From Fictibacillus nanhaiensis (lineage in GTDB: Bacteria; Bacillota; Bacilli; Bacillales; Fictibacillaceae), in the NCBI GenBank assembly GCA_017052515.1, contig JAFHKR010000038.1, positions 62,001 to 126,000 on the forward strand: a stretch of DNA of 64,000 bases. Direction: 5' to 3'. The position numbers were made by a program, and so were the translations under genes. Below, one piece after another: positions 63,133 to 64,000 of the stretch; the stretch's first letter is position 1; each line of letters opens with the position of its first letter. The notes below the pieces were generated by a model. The model was given only the letters and a program-made list of their open reading frames with translations, was not told where the DNA came from and did not search any database.

Positions 63133-63263
63133 AATTGATTGTAGTGTAAGATGCGAGACTCCTGTGGGACAGGCGGGCAGGTGAGACACTTAAAAGTAAA
63201 ACGTACGAATGTGGCTCACCGCCTGCCCCACGGAAAGCGAGCATCTGAAACGGAAATCAACAA
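63133..63263. repeat. Dispersed palindromic repeat, copy 9
   Basis: Starts AATTGATTGTAGTGTAAG and ends GAAACGGAAATCAAC, with arms CAGGTGAGACAC and GTGGCTCACCGCCTG. It occupies the centre of the 412-base gap between the M14 peptidase and the EIIA gene; nothing else is evident there. Confidence 0.82.
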
Positions 63264-63374
63264 CTTACAAGAAACTACTCCAGAAAAATGCCCAAATAGA
63301 GCTGGAATGTTTTAAAGCGTTCAGACAGGTGTAAATTATAAAAGTAAAGCAAACTGAAAGGTGAGTGAAAAATT

Positions 63375-63872
63375 ATGTTCAATAAACTATTTGGAAAAAA
63401 AGAAGTTAAAAAAGAAGAAACACTAATCGCTCCATTAACAGGAAAAATCGTAAACATTGAAGAGGTGCCAGATCCGACGTTCGCTCAGAAGATGATGGGC
63501 GATGGGATTGCGATAGAACCAACAGAAGGTGTTGTAGTCTCTCCAGTTGATGGAGAAATCGTTCAGTTCTTCCACACAAAGCATGCGATCGGCATTCAAT
63601 CAGAAGCTGGCGCAGAAATCCTTATTCATGTTGGTCTTGAAACGGTTAGCATGAACGGTGAAGGTTTCGAGGGTCATGTGAACGTTGGAGATAAAGTAAA
63701 AGCGGGAGACAAGCTTTTAAGCTTTGACCTGGACTTGATTAAAGAAAAAGCGGCTAGCACGGTGACACCAATCGTGATCACAAACGGTGATGCGGTAGAA
63801 TCTTTAGACAAGCGTGCAGCGTCTGAAGCGACAAAAGGTGAAACGTCATTATTGCAGGTTAAAATGAAATAA
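63375..63872 (+). CDS. Stand-alone PTS EIIA(Glc) protein
   Basis: 165 residues. The EIIA(Glc) fold is clear: LIAPLTGKIVNIEEVPDPTF, MGDGIAIEPTEG, then the two active-site His in HTKHAIGIQS (near residue 70) and ILIHVGLETV (near 89). It accepts phosphate from HPr and passes it to IIB domains, and could serve the IIBC protein at 57.3-58.9 kb, which lacks IIA. GAAAGGTGAG precedes the ATG. A terminator separates it from the sugar kinase. Confidence 0.93.
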   Translation: MFNKLFGKKEVKKEETLIAPLTGKIVNIEEVPDPTFAQKMMGDGIAIEPTEGVVVSPVDGEIVQFFHTKHAIGIQSEAGAEILIHVGLETVSMNGEGFEGHVNVGDKVKAGDKLLSFDLDLIKEKAASTVTPIVITNGDAVESLDKRAASEATKGETSLLQVKMK

Positions 63873-63880
63873 ATCAGGAA

Positions 63881-63908
63881 ATCAGGCTAACCATGCCTGA
63901 TTTTTTTC
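63881..63908 (+). terminator. Terminator of EIIA gene
   Basis: AATCAGGC pairs with GCCTGATT, followed by TTTTTT. Confidence 0.85.
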
Positions 63909-63930
63909 CAATAAAAAGGGGGAGGCTACG

Positions 63931-64000
63931 ATGAAAAAAGGCGTCATTTCTTTAGGAGAAGCACTTGTTGATTTTATTCCAACGGATGAAACGAACACAA
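63931..64000 (+). CDS. PfkB-family sugar kinase (3' end outside window)
   Basis: Only 23 codons are present. GVISLGEALVDFIPTDE is the typical N-terminus of fructokinase-type PfkB kinases. GGGGGAGG precedes the ATG. Its position after EIIA suggests a role in sugar use. Confidence 0.75.
   Translation, partial: MKKGVISLGEALVDFIPTDETNT

Overview
The window reads as a low-GC Gram-positive chromosome from the family Bacillaceae. The evidence is strong AGGAGG-type ribosome sites with frequent TTG and GTG starts, S-box (SAM-I) riboswitches, a complete lia cell-envelope stress operon, a Bce-type peptide-sensing module, a sigma-B-like katE promoter and Bacillus-type small proteins such as YwbE. A Fictibacillus-like genus is my guess, not a demonstrated assignment. 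No rRNA, tRNA, transposase, integrase or CRISPR array is visible.

Layout. 1-1.9 kb: the end of a GntP-family permease and a 3-hydroxybutyrate dehydrogenase. 2.0-5.8 kb: a tight five-gene operon made of a Ycf46-like AAA+ ATPase, Ycf35/DUF1257-like and DUF2997-like proteins, a membrane helix-hairpin-helix protein and a radical-SAM activase-like enzyme. The ATPase and the HhH protein end in the same GRxIDF tail. 5.8-10.3 kb: Bce-type ABC transporter and two-component system. 10.6-15.4 kb: VOC protein, AraC regulator, lipoprotein, spore-surface-like protein, bicupin oxalate decarboxylase and DUF817 protein. 15.5-19.7 kb: sulfur scavenging, with two SAM riboswitches firing in opposite directions onto two flavin-dependent enzymes and a MetQ-like lipoprotein. 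20-25 kb: dispersed hairpin repeats, a GNAT, a possible 21-residue cationic peptide, a POT peptide transporter and an RlmN-family methyltransferase. 25.0-27.9 kb: a MutS2-like ATPase without Smr domain plus a GNAT, behind a long leader with a tiny ORF and two terminators. 29.6-31.7 kb: an actin-like ParM and a ParR-like protein behind a GTTTAC/GTTTGC iteron field, which is a plasmid-type segregation cassette. 32-40.9 kb: katE, secreted and small proteins, an Eis-like acetyltransferase, pseudouridine synthase, YjiH transporter, glutathione peroxidase, Nudix hydrolase and gamma-carbonic anhydrase. 41.1-44.6 kb: liaI-H-F-S-R. 44.6-54.5 kb: adenine deaminase, small proteins, dipeptidase, proC, DEAD-box helicase, desaturase and NERD protein. 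54.5-64 kb: alpha-glucoside use (IIBC PTS, phosphodiesterase-like protein, alpha-glucosidase), a frameshifted aldo/keto reductase, a secreted M14 peptidase, a stand-alone EIIA(Glc) and the start of a PfkB-type sugar kinase.

Two kinds of non-coding structure run through the window. One is a dispersed family of about 130-bp imperfect palindromes: eight copies or copy-derived elements plus one half copy, two of the eight carrying inserts. The other is a set of intergenic arrays whose short core recurs at 21-bp steps, i.e. on one face of the helix. Two arrays share the core GTGGACAGTA, with six units each at exactly 21 bp. Two others use different cores but the same step. I regard these phased arrays, the GRxIDF-tailed AAA/radical-SAM operon, the chromosomal ParMRC-like locus and the attenuated MutS2-like operon as the most promising places for undescribed biology.
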